64,000 nucleotides of DNA from a bacterium (GCA_016932385.1 JAFGCY010000096.1:87038-151037), one strand, 5' to 3'. Positions 27,601-35,536 are shown, counted from the first letter of the stretch. Numbers and translations are program-made. Notes: generated by a model from the sequence alone, not told the origin.

Positions 27601-29375
27601 GCCCGGCGGTCCCCTATGTGGACATCTATGACGATCCGGCCCAGCCTGACCCGGTGATGGGCACGACGATCACGGACCTGGGCGGCAATAACTACGCAGT
27701 GACGCTGTACTACGGCATTCAAGACGGCACGCCGAATTACGCGGTGGAGTTGGACGCCCAGTTCTCACCTTACGCCGGCCCGACCCCGCGCGAGAGCTTC
27801 GGGCTGAACAACCCGGCGCAGGTCTACGCCGTGCCCGATCCGACCCCCGGCAGCAACGGCCTGCGCACCGCGACGGTGACAGTCAACCAGCCCAATCCCG
27901 GCGATTACTGGTATGCCCTGCGCGTCACGGACGCCGCCGGCGACCAGGACATGTTCTGGTACGGCGACTACGTGCACATCAACTGGCCGCCCACCGCCGT
28001 GTTGGTGGCCGACTCGTATTACGGCAATGTGCCGCACACGGTCAACTTCGATGCCACGGGCAGTTACGACACCAACGGCTGGATCGTAGATTACGAGTGG
28101 GACTTCGACGGCGACCTGGTCTTCAACGAACCGAGTGCCGAGGCGAGCGCCCACGGCAATGCCTCGCCTTCATATACGTTCACTGCGGCGGGAAGCTACA
28201 CCGTAACGGTCCGTGTGACCGATAACGACGGCGCCACCGACACCGACGATGTCTCGATCACCATCGGGATGCCGCTGGCCGGCTGGCAGTTAACGACGGT
28301 CGACAGCGCCGGCGACGTCGGCAAATACACCTCGCTGGCCGAGGTCAACGGCCATCCCTCAATCAGCTATATCGGCAACGGCGAGGCGCGCTACGCCTGG
28401 GCCAGCAATGCCACGGGCATCGGCGCCACCTGGAATTGGCAAACCTTGTCGCCGGCACTGGAGCAGCAGACCACGCTGGCTGTGGTTGGCGGGGGAACCC
28501 CCGTGCCCGGCGTCGTCTACAAACGTGACAACTCCACGTCTTTCGGCCTGCTCGAATACCGTTACTCGATCAACGCCGACGGCTCCGCCGGTTGGGGCAT
28601 CGTAACCAGCGGCACGGCGATTAACACCGTGCAAGGCTCCCAGTCGCTGGCCTTCGTCAACGGCGGCCCGGCGATCGCCTACCACCGGCGCGTCAATTCC
28701 ACGGACTACGAGCTGCGCTACTGGTGGTCGACCTCCGCCGACGGCTCGGGTCTGGGCACCTGGAACGAAACACCGATCTGGACGGTGAGCGGTGTCACCA
28801 GCCTGGGCCTGGGCTACTTCAGTTCACTCGATGTCGTCAACGGCCATCCCGCCGTCTCGTTCTACAAATACAACGGCACAGACGGAAATTGCCACTATGC
28901 CTATTCCAGCCTGAGCGACGGCTCGGGTACCTGGGCCCCGATCACCGTCGACTCGGTAGCCGGCACCGGCCTGATGACCTCGCTGGAAACGGTCGCCTCC
29001 GGCAATCTGGGAATCAGCTACTACGAGCACAACAACGGCGACCTCTGGTACGCCCACACGTACTCGCTGGACGGCATCAGCGGGTCGTGGAACCGGTACT
29101 TTGTTGACGGCAGCGGTAATGATGTCGGCCAGTGGACCTCTCTGATCTTTGCAGGCGGTTATCCAGGTATCAGCTATTACGATGCCACCAACGGCGACCT
29201 GAAGTACGCTTCCTCTCTCTCCCCAATCGGTACTTCAGCCTGGACTCCAACGACGATCGACAGCGCCGGCGATGTCGGGCAATACACTTCAGCCGCGGTG
29301 ATCGCCGGCCAGCCGGCGATCAGCTATTACGACGCGACCAACGGCGACCTGAAGTACGCCCGCTACTTCCCGTAA
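24633..29375 (+). CDS. Giant PKD-domain lipoprotein with C-terminal repeats
   Basis: A 1580-residue lipoprotein. The lipobox LLSAC places the lipidated Cys at 27, followed by Gly-Gly-Gly and no Asp+2, so outer-membrane sorting is likely by the general rule. Residues 30-1110 hold no family I can name. They are rich in Tyr, Trp, Asp and Gly and contain strands of immunoglobulin-like type. A PKD domain is clear at about 1118-1213 (VNFDATGSYD, YEWDFDGD, YTVTVRVTDNDG). The last 365 residues are repeats of about 60 residues centred on ISYYDATNGDLKYA, found in secreted propeller-like proteins. GGAGG stands 7 bases before the ATG. A strong terminator follows. Probably a cell-surface binding or adhesion protein (inference). 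Confidence 0.85.
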   Translation: MRSMFRHASMMFALTLCLVAAGLLSACGGGSAGSLALDEKGSAATAAGATGPATSDGAVTKRVGLLITEDEIGTLPQWQQELLSDPGWNQPYIEPRTGTELDPPTTAMLEEYTQRELEQGVSIVPRTAAQSATKTASWNDQGVFEPGWEVFHAEYADVARSATPLFGCNDNPENEYNGHALEDVIFAVPEPLAHVVSYVSLGHSTANHFNATGGSGNDYLSAVYQLYSDDINAVPSDEASTATFGEISYRADLAPGIGPGGSCAGATGHSVRGKFWERFSGLYDALPDNDLDGLPDAAPLYDILIAPAGDVTGPLTNSGGTTANYQEFYFGSLGSCYAGSWIIAIESSSSSCGKFNTLAAANAGNALLVRPLYGLMLRRWLAMQPLSAAGAWDSWLGWPVMGPVAANNGDNNYVAALGTHYTWGIWFEHGFMWWVDYDQAAYPATPDEIQIYHFTGDHVFCAQSGDYYDRIDPPVYYGGNGPLSVGVYVDGMRFSADYLGDPDATDWLSVPMDSTSAYYMIALPNNGVHTVDLSLYAQAYGGQTDADCNYRYYIWAFRDGTIQPATFAYDPAQAFAEHTYGSATDNLEATYVVRVQVMDAAGTIAYGDSLPIHIGHDPVGPGDFAEYTGQPEIISVTPMVWQAGNLSKGLTTYTWDGTGTHAFNFPNQDSPDVYRNSLLYPNNVITTSVPPHNDWINGNDVDFQFPWYAYIYDPDGSLTGMSLTGDEVLAGYAGLLLEDTDGSWVRADPLTPTYIYPTDPRWATEVNLGDVTAPVWPLAPVAGWYSSTYPGDTGDETRAHYGSGYGLVFNSAVHEVTAEAIVHWPSSLTYWGFWGIPASDPVLYWSMYPGQDVLIPGTTDQIPYDSVGGWGAYRDYFDVDPSIINIWRFGNIWNRPQFDYSYAPSAGRVVTFDYSSIPGWDPDLNLNGYADTGDKFPLRCRLFVDHSDYVTWAGTWPHHLQDPGSDPALTGDLTSDGDFIEGGTYMVDYGPAVPYVDIYDDPAQPDPVMGTTITDLGGNNYAVTLYYGIQDGTPNYAVELDAQFSPYAGPTPRESFGLNNPAQVYAVPDPTPGSNGLRTATVTVNQPNPGDYWYALRVTDAAGDQDMFWYGDYVHINWPPTAVLVADSYYGNVPHTVNFDATGSYDTNGWIVDYEWDFDGDLVFNEPSAEASAHGNASPSYTFTAAGSYTVTVRVTDNDGATDTDDVSITIGMPLAGWQLTTVDSAGDVGKYTSLAEVNGHPSISYIGNGEARYAWASNATGIGATWNWQTLSPALEQQTTLAVVGGGTPVPGVVYKRDNSTSFGLLEYRYSINADGSAGWGIVTSGTAINTVQGSQSLAFVNGGPAIAYHRRVNSTDYELRYWWSTSADGSGLGTWNETPIWTVSGVTSLGLGYFSSLDVVNGHPAVSFYKYNGTDGNCHYAYSSLSDGSGTWAPITVDSVAGTGLMTSLETVASGNLGISYYEHNNGDLWYAHTYSLDGISGSWNRYFVDGSGNDVGQWTSLIFAGGYPGISYYDATNGDLKYASSLSPIGTSAWTPTTIDSAGDVGQYTSAAVIAGQPAISYYDATNGDLKYARYFP
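28282..29372 (+). repeat. Protein-level tandem repeats in the lipoprotein C-terminus
   Basis: About six units, most with Thr-Val-Asp-Ser-Ala-Gly-Asp-Val-Gly-like openings, a Ser-Leu strand, then a Ser-Tyr-Tyr core and a Tyr-Ala end. The last two units, near 29110-29205 and 29265-29365, are also close at DNA level over their second half, which points to recent duplication. Confidence 0.7.
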
Positions 29376-29405
29376 ACCGCGCTTAGCTGGTTTTAGTAGA
29401 TATAG

Positions 29406-29430
29406 AAAGGGGCGCTTAGGCGCCCCTTTT
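29406..29430. terminator. Bidirectional rho-independent terminator
   Basis: The stem AAAGGGGCGC pairs with GCGCCCCTTT around a TTAG loop. T-runs flank it on either strand. It lies between the converging ends of the lipoprotein gene and the dnaE gene and can serve both. Confidence 0.9.
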
Positions 29431-29431
29431 G

Positions 29432-32400
29432 CTACTCCGGCACCAGCAGGCGCAGGCCGCTGGCGTTGATCGTGTAGGTGTCGAACTGCTCCTCGACCAC
29501 GCCGGTGACCAAAAACGGCCCGGCGCAGTGGGTCAGGTGCGCGTACTGCTCGTAGGCCTGGGGGAACAGCACCACCTCGAAGGTGCCGGTCCGGTCCTCC
29601 ATGCTTAAAAACTTCATCCCGCGCCCGCCGCGGGACTCGTACTGGCCGGGGCGCGGCCCGCCGTCGCTCTTTCTGATGATCCCCAGGTCGGCGGCCGGAT
29701 TGTCGCGCTCCTCGGGCTCGTCGGACTCCGTCGCCTGGTAGGGATTCGGCCCGGCCGGGTCGCCGCCCTGCAGCGCCAGGGTGTCGCGCACCTCCTGGCG
29801 CCGGCGCAGGTCGACGCGCTTGGTGGCGATGCACCAGCCCAACAGGCGCACGTGCCGGCCGGCGTGGTCCGGCAAGTCGGCGGCGTCGATCACGTCGCGC
29901 ACCTGGCCCGCGACCAGCTCCAGCGGATGGCGGCTGACCAGCATCCCCAGGTGCGTTAGCTCCAGTTCGCAGCGCGTCAGTTCGTCGTGGTCGGTCAGCT
30001 TGACGCCGATCCGCCGGCGGAACTCGTCGATCCGCTCCGATTCGTCCAGCGGAAGCGTCCCCCCGCGCAGGGCGGCTTGGTGGTCGAGGTCGGCCAGCCA
30101 TTCCAACTCCGGCCGCTTCAGCCCCAGGCTGTCGAGCGCCCCGCACTGGACCAGCACGCTGAGATCGGCGCGCGGGGGCCGCACGCGGGTGATGAAATCC
30201 TTGAGCGAGCTGAAGGGCCCGCCCTGGCCGCGCTCGGCGACGGTCCGCTCCAGCACCGCCGTGCGCACGTTCTTGATCGCCGACAGGCTGACGCGTACGG
30301 CGGTCGCCCCCTCGGCCTGGTAATCCAGCCCGCTGTAGTTGATGTCCGGCGGCAGCACCTTCAGTCCCATTCGCCCGCACTCGCTGATGTAGGCGCGCTG
30401 GCCGTAGAACCCGCCGCTGTGGCTCAAGACCGCCGCCATGTACTCCGCCGGATAGTGCGCCTTGAGGTAGGCCACCTTCCAGCTTAAGGAGGCGAAGGCC
30501 GCCGAGTGCGCCTTGCAGAAGGAGTAACCCGAGAAGCTGGCGATCTGTCGCCAGATCGTCAGCGCGCTGGCGGTGTCCACCCCGTTGGCCTCGCAGCCGG
30601 CGATGAACTGCTCGCGCACGTCGTTCATGCGGTTCATGCTTCTGAGCTTGCCGCTCATCGCGCGCCGCAAGAGGTCGGCCTCGGCCAGGCTCAGGCCGGC
30701 CAGCTCGTGGGCGACGCGGATCACGTCCTCCTGGTAGATCATCACGCCGCGGGTCTCGGGCAGCAGCTCGAGCATCAGCGGGTGGCTGGGCTGGCGCGGC
30801 GCCTCGCCCCGCACGCGGCGGATGTACTCCTGCATCATGCCGCTCTCGGCGACGCCGGGCCGGATCACGCTGGAGGCCGCGGTCAGCTCTAAAAACGTCT
30901 GCGTCTTGAGGCGCTTGAGCAGCTGGCGCATGCCGGGGCTTTCGATGTAGAAGCAGCCCATCGTGCGCCCAGAGCGCACCAGGTCCACCGTGGCCGGGTC
31001 GGTGAGCACCGTCTCCAGGTCGTGGGCCGGCGGCCGGATGCCGCGCCGCGCCAGCGTCTTCATCGTCTCCTCGTAGGCGTCCAGCCCGCAGTTGCCCAAC
31101 AGGTCGATCTTGATCAGCCCGACGTCCTCGACGCTGAACATCTCGTACTGGGTGACCGAAAGCCCCTTGGCGGCGCGGGCCAGCGCCGTGAACTCGGTCA
31201 GCTTGTTCGGCGCGATCACGATCCCGCCGCAGTGGATGCCCAGGTGCCGCGGGCAGCCGTTTAGGCGGCTGGCCAGCGGGATGATATGGCGGTAGGGCTC
31301 GGCGCTGAGGTCGATGCCGCGCATCTCGGGAAAGCGCTCTTTCAGCGAGCCCAGGCCCGCCGCCGAGGCGTGCGGCATGTGGCGGGCGATCGTGGTGATC
31401 TCCTTGTCGCCCAGGCCGAAGACCTTGGCGACCTCGCGGAAGGCGCCGCGGGCGCGGAAGGTGACGTGCGTGCTGATCATCGCCGCGCGGTCGGCCCCCC
31501 AGCGCTCGTAGACGTAGTTCAGGATATCGTCGCGGCGCTTGGAGGAGAAGTCGATGTCGATGTCCGGCGGACTTTTGCGCGCGGGGTTCAAAAAGCGCTC
31601 GAAGTACATGTTCAGCGCGATCGGATCGACCGGCGTCAGCCCCAGCAGGTAGCTGACGATGCTGTTGGCCGCGCTGCCGCGCCCCAGGCAGGGGATGCCC
31701 ATTTTGCCGGCGGCGCGCACGATGTCGTAGACCGCCAGGAAGTAGCTGGTGTAGCCCAGGTCGTCGATCACCGACAGTTCGTAGTCCAGCCGGGCCAGGT
31801 GCGTTTCGGAATAGCCGCCGGCGCGCCCCGGGCGGCTGTAGCGCCAGACCAGGCCGCGCTGGCAGAGGTCGCGCAGCGCCCGCCGCGGGTCGCCGCCGCC
31901 CTTGAGCGGGTAGTCGGGGAAGCGCCACTTGCCCAGCTCGAAGTCCACCACGCAGGACAGCGCCAGCTGGTGCGCCGCCTCGACGGCCTGCGGGCAGTCG
32001 TAGTAATAGCCGCCCAGCTCCACCGGCGCCGACAGGTAGTGGCTGCGCGGCACGACGCCCTGCGCCGTATGCAGCGTGGCGTTCTGGCCGATCGCGCGCA
32101 GCACGTGGTGGACGGGCTGGTCCTGGGGGCGCAGGAAGCGCACGTCGGTCGCGGCCACCGGCGCCAGGCCGAAGTGCTGGGCGAGCTTGAGCTGGCGCAG
32201 CTGGCGCGCGCGGTAGGAATCGCCGTAGTCCGGGCTGAGCCGGACGAATACCCGCCGCGGGCCCAGCCGCCGCCCCAGGTAGTCTAGAAGCTTGGGCCGG
32301 TCGGTGAGGATGTAGCAGTGGTCGGTGTGCTCAAGGAGTTCACGGGCCAGGTCGAATTGCGGATCGAGGTGGCGCCCGGTGGCCAGCTCGCACAGCTCGG

Positions 32401-32863
32401 AGTAGCCGTCGCGGTCGCGGGCCAGCACCGTCGCCGCCGGCGTGATCGTCAGCTCGGCCTCGCTGATCTTTCGAAGCGGCCGGGGCGTGAGTTTGCCCGT
32501 CTTGGTGCCGGGCAGATCCGGTGCGCTGGCATAGCGCGGCTGGCCGTTGCCATGCTTAGGTAGGGGCGAAGCCATGCTTCGCCCTTCTTCGCTTGCGGCG
32601 AGTTGCCCGTTCTGGGCGAAGCCTGGCTTCGCCCCTCCGCAATCCGCCGCATTCTCGCCGCGCGGATCGGTGAAACTCACCCCCAATACGGGATGCAGGC
32701 CGTACTTCAGTGCCGCCTTGTAGAAGCCGATCAGCCCGTAGACGCCGTTGACGTCGCAGATCCCCAGGGCGTCGTAGCCCAGCTCCGCCGCCTGGGCGGC
32801 CAAGGCGTCCGGCGAGCTCACCCCGTCGTGGAAGGAATACCAACTGCGCGCATCGATATGCAT
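29432..32863 (-). CDS. dnaE: DNA polymerase III alpha subunit, DnaE2/ImuC-like
   Basis: A 1143-residue C-family DNA polymerase. Order: PHP domain (1-about 270), polymerase core with CLGRGSAANSIVSYLLGLTP and the catalytic Asp pair in PPDIDIDFSSKRR, third Asp in IKIDLLGNCG, then helix-hairpin-helix and a C-terminal OB fold (FLSMEDRTGTFEVVLF). It is short and lacks a long tail, which suits error-prone DnaE2/ImuC better than replicative DnaE1; I hold this as likely. The PHP metal ligands are degenerate (N-terminal IDARSWYS, later CDVNG). A 30-residue low-complexity insert at about 77-102 comes from a REP pair. ATG 32863 has GGAAG 6 bases upstream. A LexA-box-like palindrome overlaps the promoter. 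No imuA or imuB lies nearby. Confidence 0.88.
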   Translation of the reverse strand: MHIDARSWYSFHDGVSSPDALAAQAAELGYDALGICDVNGVYGLIGFYKAALKYGLHPVLGVSFTDPRGENAADCGGAKPGFAQNGQLAASEEGRSMASPLPKHGNGQPRYASAPDLPGTKTGKLTPRPLRKISEAELTITPAATVLARDRDGYSELCELATGRHLDPQFDLARELLEHTDHCYILTDRPKLLDYLGRRLGPRRVFVRLSPDYGDSYRARQLRQLKLAQHFGLAPVAATDVRFLRPQDQPVHHVLRAIGQNATLHTAQGVVPRSHYLSAPVELGGYYYDCPQAVEAAHQLALSCVVDFELGKWRFPDYPLKGGGDPRRALRDLCQRGLVWRYSRPGRAGGYSETHLARLDYELSVIDDLGYTSYFLAVYDIVRAAGKMGIPCLGRGSAANSIVSYLLGLTPVDPIALNMYFERFLNPARKSPPDIDIDFSSKRRDDILNYVYERWGADRAAMISTHVTFRARGAFREVAKVFGLGDKEITTIARHMPHASAAGLGSLKERFPEMRGIDLSAEPYRHIIPLASRLNGCPRHLGIHCGGIVIAPNKLTEFTALARAAKGLSVTQYEMFSVEDVGLIKIDLLGNCGLDAYEETMKTLARRGIRPPAHDLETVLTDPATVDLVRSGRTMGCFYIESPGMRQLLKRLKTQTFLELTAASSVIRPGVAESGMMQEYIRRVRGEAPRQPSHPLMLELLPETRGVMIYQEDVIRVAHELAGLSLAEADLLRRAMSGKLRSMNRMNDVREQFIAGCEANGVDTASALTIWRQIASFSGYSFCKAHSAAFASLSWKVAYLKAHYPAEYMAAVLSHSGGFYGQRAYISECGRMGLKVLPPDINYSGLDYQAEGATAVRVSLSAIKNVRTAVLERTVAERGQGGPFSSLKDFITRVRPPRADLSVLVQCGALDSLGLKRPELEWLADLDHQAALRGGTLPLDESERIDEFRRRIGVKLTDHDELTRCELELTHLGMLVSRHPLELVAGQVRDVIDAADLPDHAGRHVRLLGWCIATKRVDLRRRQEVRDTLALQGGDPAGPNPYQATESDEPEERDNPAADLGIIRKSDGGPRPGQYESRGGRGMKFLSMEDRTGTFEVVLFPQAYEQYAHLTHCAGPFLVTGVVEEQFDTYTINASGLRLLVPE
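32560..32634. repeat. REP pair (BIME-like) inside the dnaE coding sequence
   Basis: On the plus strand, GTAG at 32560-32563 leads a perfect hairpin with arms GGGCGAAGC and GCTTCGCCC (32564-32584). About 29 bp on, a second hairpin with the same arms (32614-32634) is preceded on the minus strand by GGAG, a one-base variant of GTAG. The pair is thus inverted, as in bacterial interspersed mosaic elements. The dnaE frame runs through without interruption. Confidence 0.8.
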
Positions 32864-32913
32864 ACATCGCTTCCGGCGCCGTCGGGGCCTTTCGCGTGCC
32901 CTGACCCGCATAA

Positions 32914-32929
32914 CTATACACATGTATAG
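32914..32929. promoter_or_regulatory. LexA-box-like operator at the dnaE promoter
   Basis: CTATACACATGTATAG is a palindrome except for its two central bases. It overlaps candidate -10 boxes for dnaE (minus-strand TATACT at 32928-32933, TATAGT at 32913-32918), 50 bp before the ATG. A 14/16 match lies at the GyrI-like gene promoter. The form recalls the E. coli LexA box CTGT-N8-ACAG. Confidence 0.55.
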
Positions 32930-33052
32930 TATAACATAAAAATTGTGGCCAACAGGCTTATACCGATAACCGACTACTGTTCCAAACAATTGCTGCGGAT
33001 CGCACGTCCATGCTCCTAGTACACATGCTAAGGGAAAACCCCGGGAGGACTT

Positions 33053-34402
33053 ATGGGATTCAACCGTACGCTGCTGGTTATGGCCGCCACCATCCTGCTG
33101 CTGTCGACACCCGCCTTCGCCGACACCGCGCAGGTGCTGGAAATTGCGGCGGAATTCTCCGCCATGGCCACCGGGGATTATTGGCCCGGCTACGATCCGC
33201 TGGCCTATCCACTGGCGATCTACAATTGCGCCGATACCTACCTATTCCGCCACCCGAATCCGCCGGAGGACTTCGTTCCCTGTACCGACCATCCGGAGAT
33301 ATCCGTGTTTAGCGGCCGCTATCCCGCCGTGACCGCCAATTCATCGGCCGAGATCGGTGGCGTGATCACCGGCACTCTGACCCTCGATGCGACCGGTGCC
33401 GCCGGGCCGCGCGCGCTGGCCGCTGTCGCCGTGCACGAGCTGTATCACGTCTTCCAGGGCGAGCACCATCCGAGCTGGGGGGCCAACGTCGCCAACCGGC
33501 TGACCTATCCCGATACCGATGCCGGCCTGCTGGCGGCCAAGCGGCTGGAGACCCTGGCGCTGGAGGAAGCGCTCGCCGCCGTGAACTTCGCCGAAGTACT
33601 GGGCTGGGTCCAGGCCGCGCTCGAGCTGCGCCGGCAGCGGTTTGCCACGATGGCCCCCGAGCACATCGAGTATGAGCAGCGCATGGAAGTGCATGAGGGC
33701 ACGGCGGCCTATATCCAGACCAAAGCGGAAGGCCTGCCGCACTCGGTGGTCCGGCCCGCCGGTGGCGATTACGGCCCGGCGGACGTCCGCCGCCAGGCGT
33801 ATTACTCCGGTTCGCTGATCGCCCTGCTGCTGGACCGCTGCCGGCTCGGCTGGCGCGAAGAACTGGAAGCGGACGATACGCTGTTCATCGACGACCTGTT
33901 GGCCGATACCGTCGCGGACAGCGAAGTACCGCCCAAGGAATTCCCGCCCTTCGTCACCGACGAGACTGCCGCCAATGCCCGGGCGGACATTGCGGCCCAT
34001 TTGGCCGGCCTGGCCGAGCAACGTGCGGCCTTCGACGCGGTGCCGGGCCAATCGGTGGTCATCGTCGCCGCCGGCGACATCCTGTTTCCCAACGCGATCG
34101 ATCCGATGAACATGCTGCGCCTGTCTGATGAGGAAGTACTGCACACACGCTGGTTGAAGCTGGGCAACCAAAGCGGCTATTTCGAAGCACTCAACTACCA
34201 GGTCCTCACCTGCGCCGCCGGCGGCCATCCGTTGTTCAACGGCGTCACCAAGGCGATCGTTCGCGGTCTGGACGAGCTGGAGATCAACACCGAGGATTCC
34301 ACCGTGATCATCTCGGCCACGGACTTCGAGCTGTCCTTCTCCGGCGCGACTGTCGATCAGACCGATCGCGGCCAGGTTGTCGTGTCACTTGGGCAGACGT
34401 AG
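33053..34402 (+). CDS. Secreted HExxH protein, putative metallopeptidase
   Basis: A 449-residue exported protein. The signal peptide ends near Pro-Ala-Phe-Ala (about residue 23). The motif AVHELYHVFQGEHH at about residues 123-136 contains HExxH, the zinc-binding helix of gluzincin or metzincin peptidases. A third ligand is not certain; Glu residues some 40-50 positions on (LALEEALAA) could serve. The family is not one I know by name. The C-terminal third has beta-rich segments. GGGAGGA stands about 5 bases before the ATG. It is transcribed away from dnaE, across a 189-bp gap. Confidence 0.72.
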   Translation: MGFNRTLLVMAATILLLSTPAFADTAQVLEIAAEFSAMATGDYWPGYDPLAYPLAIYNCADTYLFRHPNPPEDFVPCTDHPEISVFSGRYPAVTANSSAEIGGVITGTLTLDATGAAGPRALAAVAVHELYHVFQGEHHPSWGANVANRLTYPDTDAGLLAAKRLETLALEEALAAVNFAEVLGWVQAALELRRQRFATMAPEHIEYEQRMEVHEGTAAYIQTKAEGLPHSVVRPAGGDYGPADVRRQAYYSGSLIALLLDRCRLGWREELEADDTLFIDDLLADTVADSEVPPKEFPPFVTDETAANARADIAAHLAGLAEQRAAFDAVPGQSVVIVAAGDILFPNAIDPMNMLRLSDEEVLHTRWLKLGNQSGYFEALNYQVLTCAAGGHPLFNGVTKAIVRGLDELEINTEDSTVIISATDFELSFSGATVDQTDRGQVVVSLGQT

Positions 34403-34632
34403 CCGTCTTGCCAGCAGAGCATTACCAGTCCGGTAAGAGCAACGCTGGTACCCGATCATGCGCCAGCGAATCTGACAACTGACAACTTACCTACCGTGGA
34501 AGGGCTCCCCGAGCCCGTTTAAAGCCAAGGACGATGGATCGGGGACCCACCGCTACAGAGTGCTCACTTTGGCCTGATTCACGCTCTTTCCCCATTAACC
34601 TTTAACCGTTTACCGTTAACCTGCTTCCACGC
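34403..34632. repeat. Repeat-bearing intergenic stretch
   Basis: It contains a long imperfect hairpin (34411-34448, arms CCAGC/GCTGG and TTACC/GGTAA) after the HExxH gene, a 15-bp hairpin GGGCTC-CCC-GAGCCC (34502-34516), a GTAG-type hairpin on the minus strand (34533-34556) and two imperfect 6-7-nt repeat tracts: CTGACAA units (34472-34490) and TTAACC units (34594-34621). The same elements recur at 35.2-35.8 kb. Confidence 0.65.
34533..34556 (-). repeat. GTAG-type REP hairpin
   Basis: On the minus strand GTAG (34556-34553) is followed by arms GGTGGGTC and GATCCATC around a CCC loop; two positions pair as G-T. Confidence 0.5.
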
Positions 34633-35112
34633 CTACATCACCGGCGTATACAGCTCGCAGGCGATCTCGCCGGTTTCGTAGTCGTAGCCGTCGTGGGTGT
34701 ACGATTCCAGCCACGGCCCCTGCAGATCCGCCTTCATCCCCGCTTCCTTCACGAGGCCCGGATAAGTTGCCTGCCATTGCTTGCTCATGTTCGTGGGCAG
34801 GTCCTTGAATTTGTGCACCAGGAAGCGGTGCGCCGGCACGGTAAAGCGCGTCAGGCCTTCCGGCGTCTCGGTCTCCGGCGTCACCTCGAACGCGCAGACA
34901 TAGCGGAACCCCTGCGCATCGCCGTTGGCCAGGCAGACGCCCCAGACCGGGTTTTTCCAACCCAGGCGCTCCATGTGCGGGAAGAAGCTGTCCCATAACG
35001 GCACGATCCCCGCGGTGTCGTCGTGCTTGCAGTCGATAAACAGCCCGACGATTTCAAACGATTCCAAGGCTTCGATGCGATACTCCATTTCCGGCTCCAG
35101 TGCTGATACCAT
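34633..35112 (-). CDS. GyrI-like/AraC effector-binding domain protein
   Basis: A 159-residue cytoplasmic protein formed by one GyrI-like small-molecule-binding domain, as in Rob, BmrR and E. coli GyrI (SbmC). Typical elements are the opening MEYRIEALESFEIVGL, the middle WGVCLANGDAQGFRYVCAFEV, the strand TVPAHRFLVHKFKD and the closing SYTHDGYDYETGEIACELYTPV. GyrI-like proteins bind or hydrolyse toxic small molecules or inhibit gyrase; which applies here is not shown. ATG 35112 follows a TATAAT by 14 bases; ATG 35088 is an alternative. A palindrome almost the same as that of dnaE lies just upstream of the -10 box, so SOS control is suggested. Confidence 0.82.
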   Translation of the reverse strand: MVSALEPEMEYRIEALESFEIVGLFIDCKHDDTAGIVPLWDSFFPHMERLGWKNPVWGVCLANGDAQGFRYVCAFEVTPETETPEGLTRFTVPAHRFLVHKFKDLPTNMSKQWQATYPGLVKEAGMKADLQGPWLESYTHDGYDYETGEIACELYTPVM

Positions 35113-35126
35113 CGTAGGTTGATACC

Positions 35127-35132
35127 ATTATA
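35127..35132 (-). promoter_or_regulatory. -10 box TATAAT for the GyrI-like gene
   Basis: A perfect minus-strand TATAAT, directly downstream of the operator-like palindrome. Predicted leader is about 8 bases. Confidence 0.6.
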
Positions 35133-35148
35133 CCATACATGTGTTTAG
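35133..35148. promoter_or_regulatory. LexA-box-like operator at the GyrI-like gene
   Basis: Plus-strand CCATACATGTGTTTAG matches the dnaE site (read on the minus strand as CTATACATGTGTATAG) at 14 of 16 positions and keeps the ATACATGTGT core. It fills the spacer next to the -10 box, a position where a bound repressor would block transcription. Confidence 0.55.
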
Positions 35149-35204
35149 TTTTTCCCTGTGACACGTAAATTCCGTGACTTAACGTCGATGGATATCGCTT
35201 ATTG

Positions 35205-35227
35205 GTAGAGCAAGCCCCCGTGCTTGC
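35205..35227 (+). repeat. GTAG-type REP hairpin
   Basis: GTAG is followed by arms GCAAGC and GCTTGC around CCCCGT. A near-copy stands at 63835-63858 and an inverted one at 35555-35576. Confidence 0.7.
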
Positions 35228-35506
35228 GACAGTAAGGTTAACGGGAAACGGTTAAAGGTTGGCCCAAAACTGAGAAACGGTTATACGTTTTTGCTGTCTT
35301 GCGAAGCCAAGATATTGAATGGATTAAAGCAATACGCAACTCAAACCTTGCCCCTTTCACCATTAACCTTTCTATGGTGGCCGCTACCGGACCACCTGCG
35401 CTACTAGACCTGACAACTGATAACTGCTGTGTGGAAGGCGTCCCCGACGCCGTCTCAAAGACGACTCATGGACCGCAAGGTTTAACTGCTTGGTGGCATC
35501 GAAGTG

Positions 35507-35536
35507 GTAGGGCCGATCACGCCAGGGCGTATCGCC
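35507..35536 (+). repeat. GTAG-type REP hairpin, imperfect
   Basis: GTAG at 35507-35510 leads an imperfect hairpin in which a CGATCACGC arm faces GCGTATCG with one bulge. Confidence 0.45.

Noticed and set aside
26172..27722. A 516-codon minus-strand frame inside the PKD lipoprotein gene
   Set aside because: Antisense to a gene with lipobox, PKD domain, ribosome site and terminator. The product is Val/Ala/Gly/Arg-rich with no domain.
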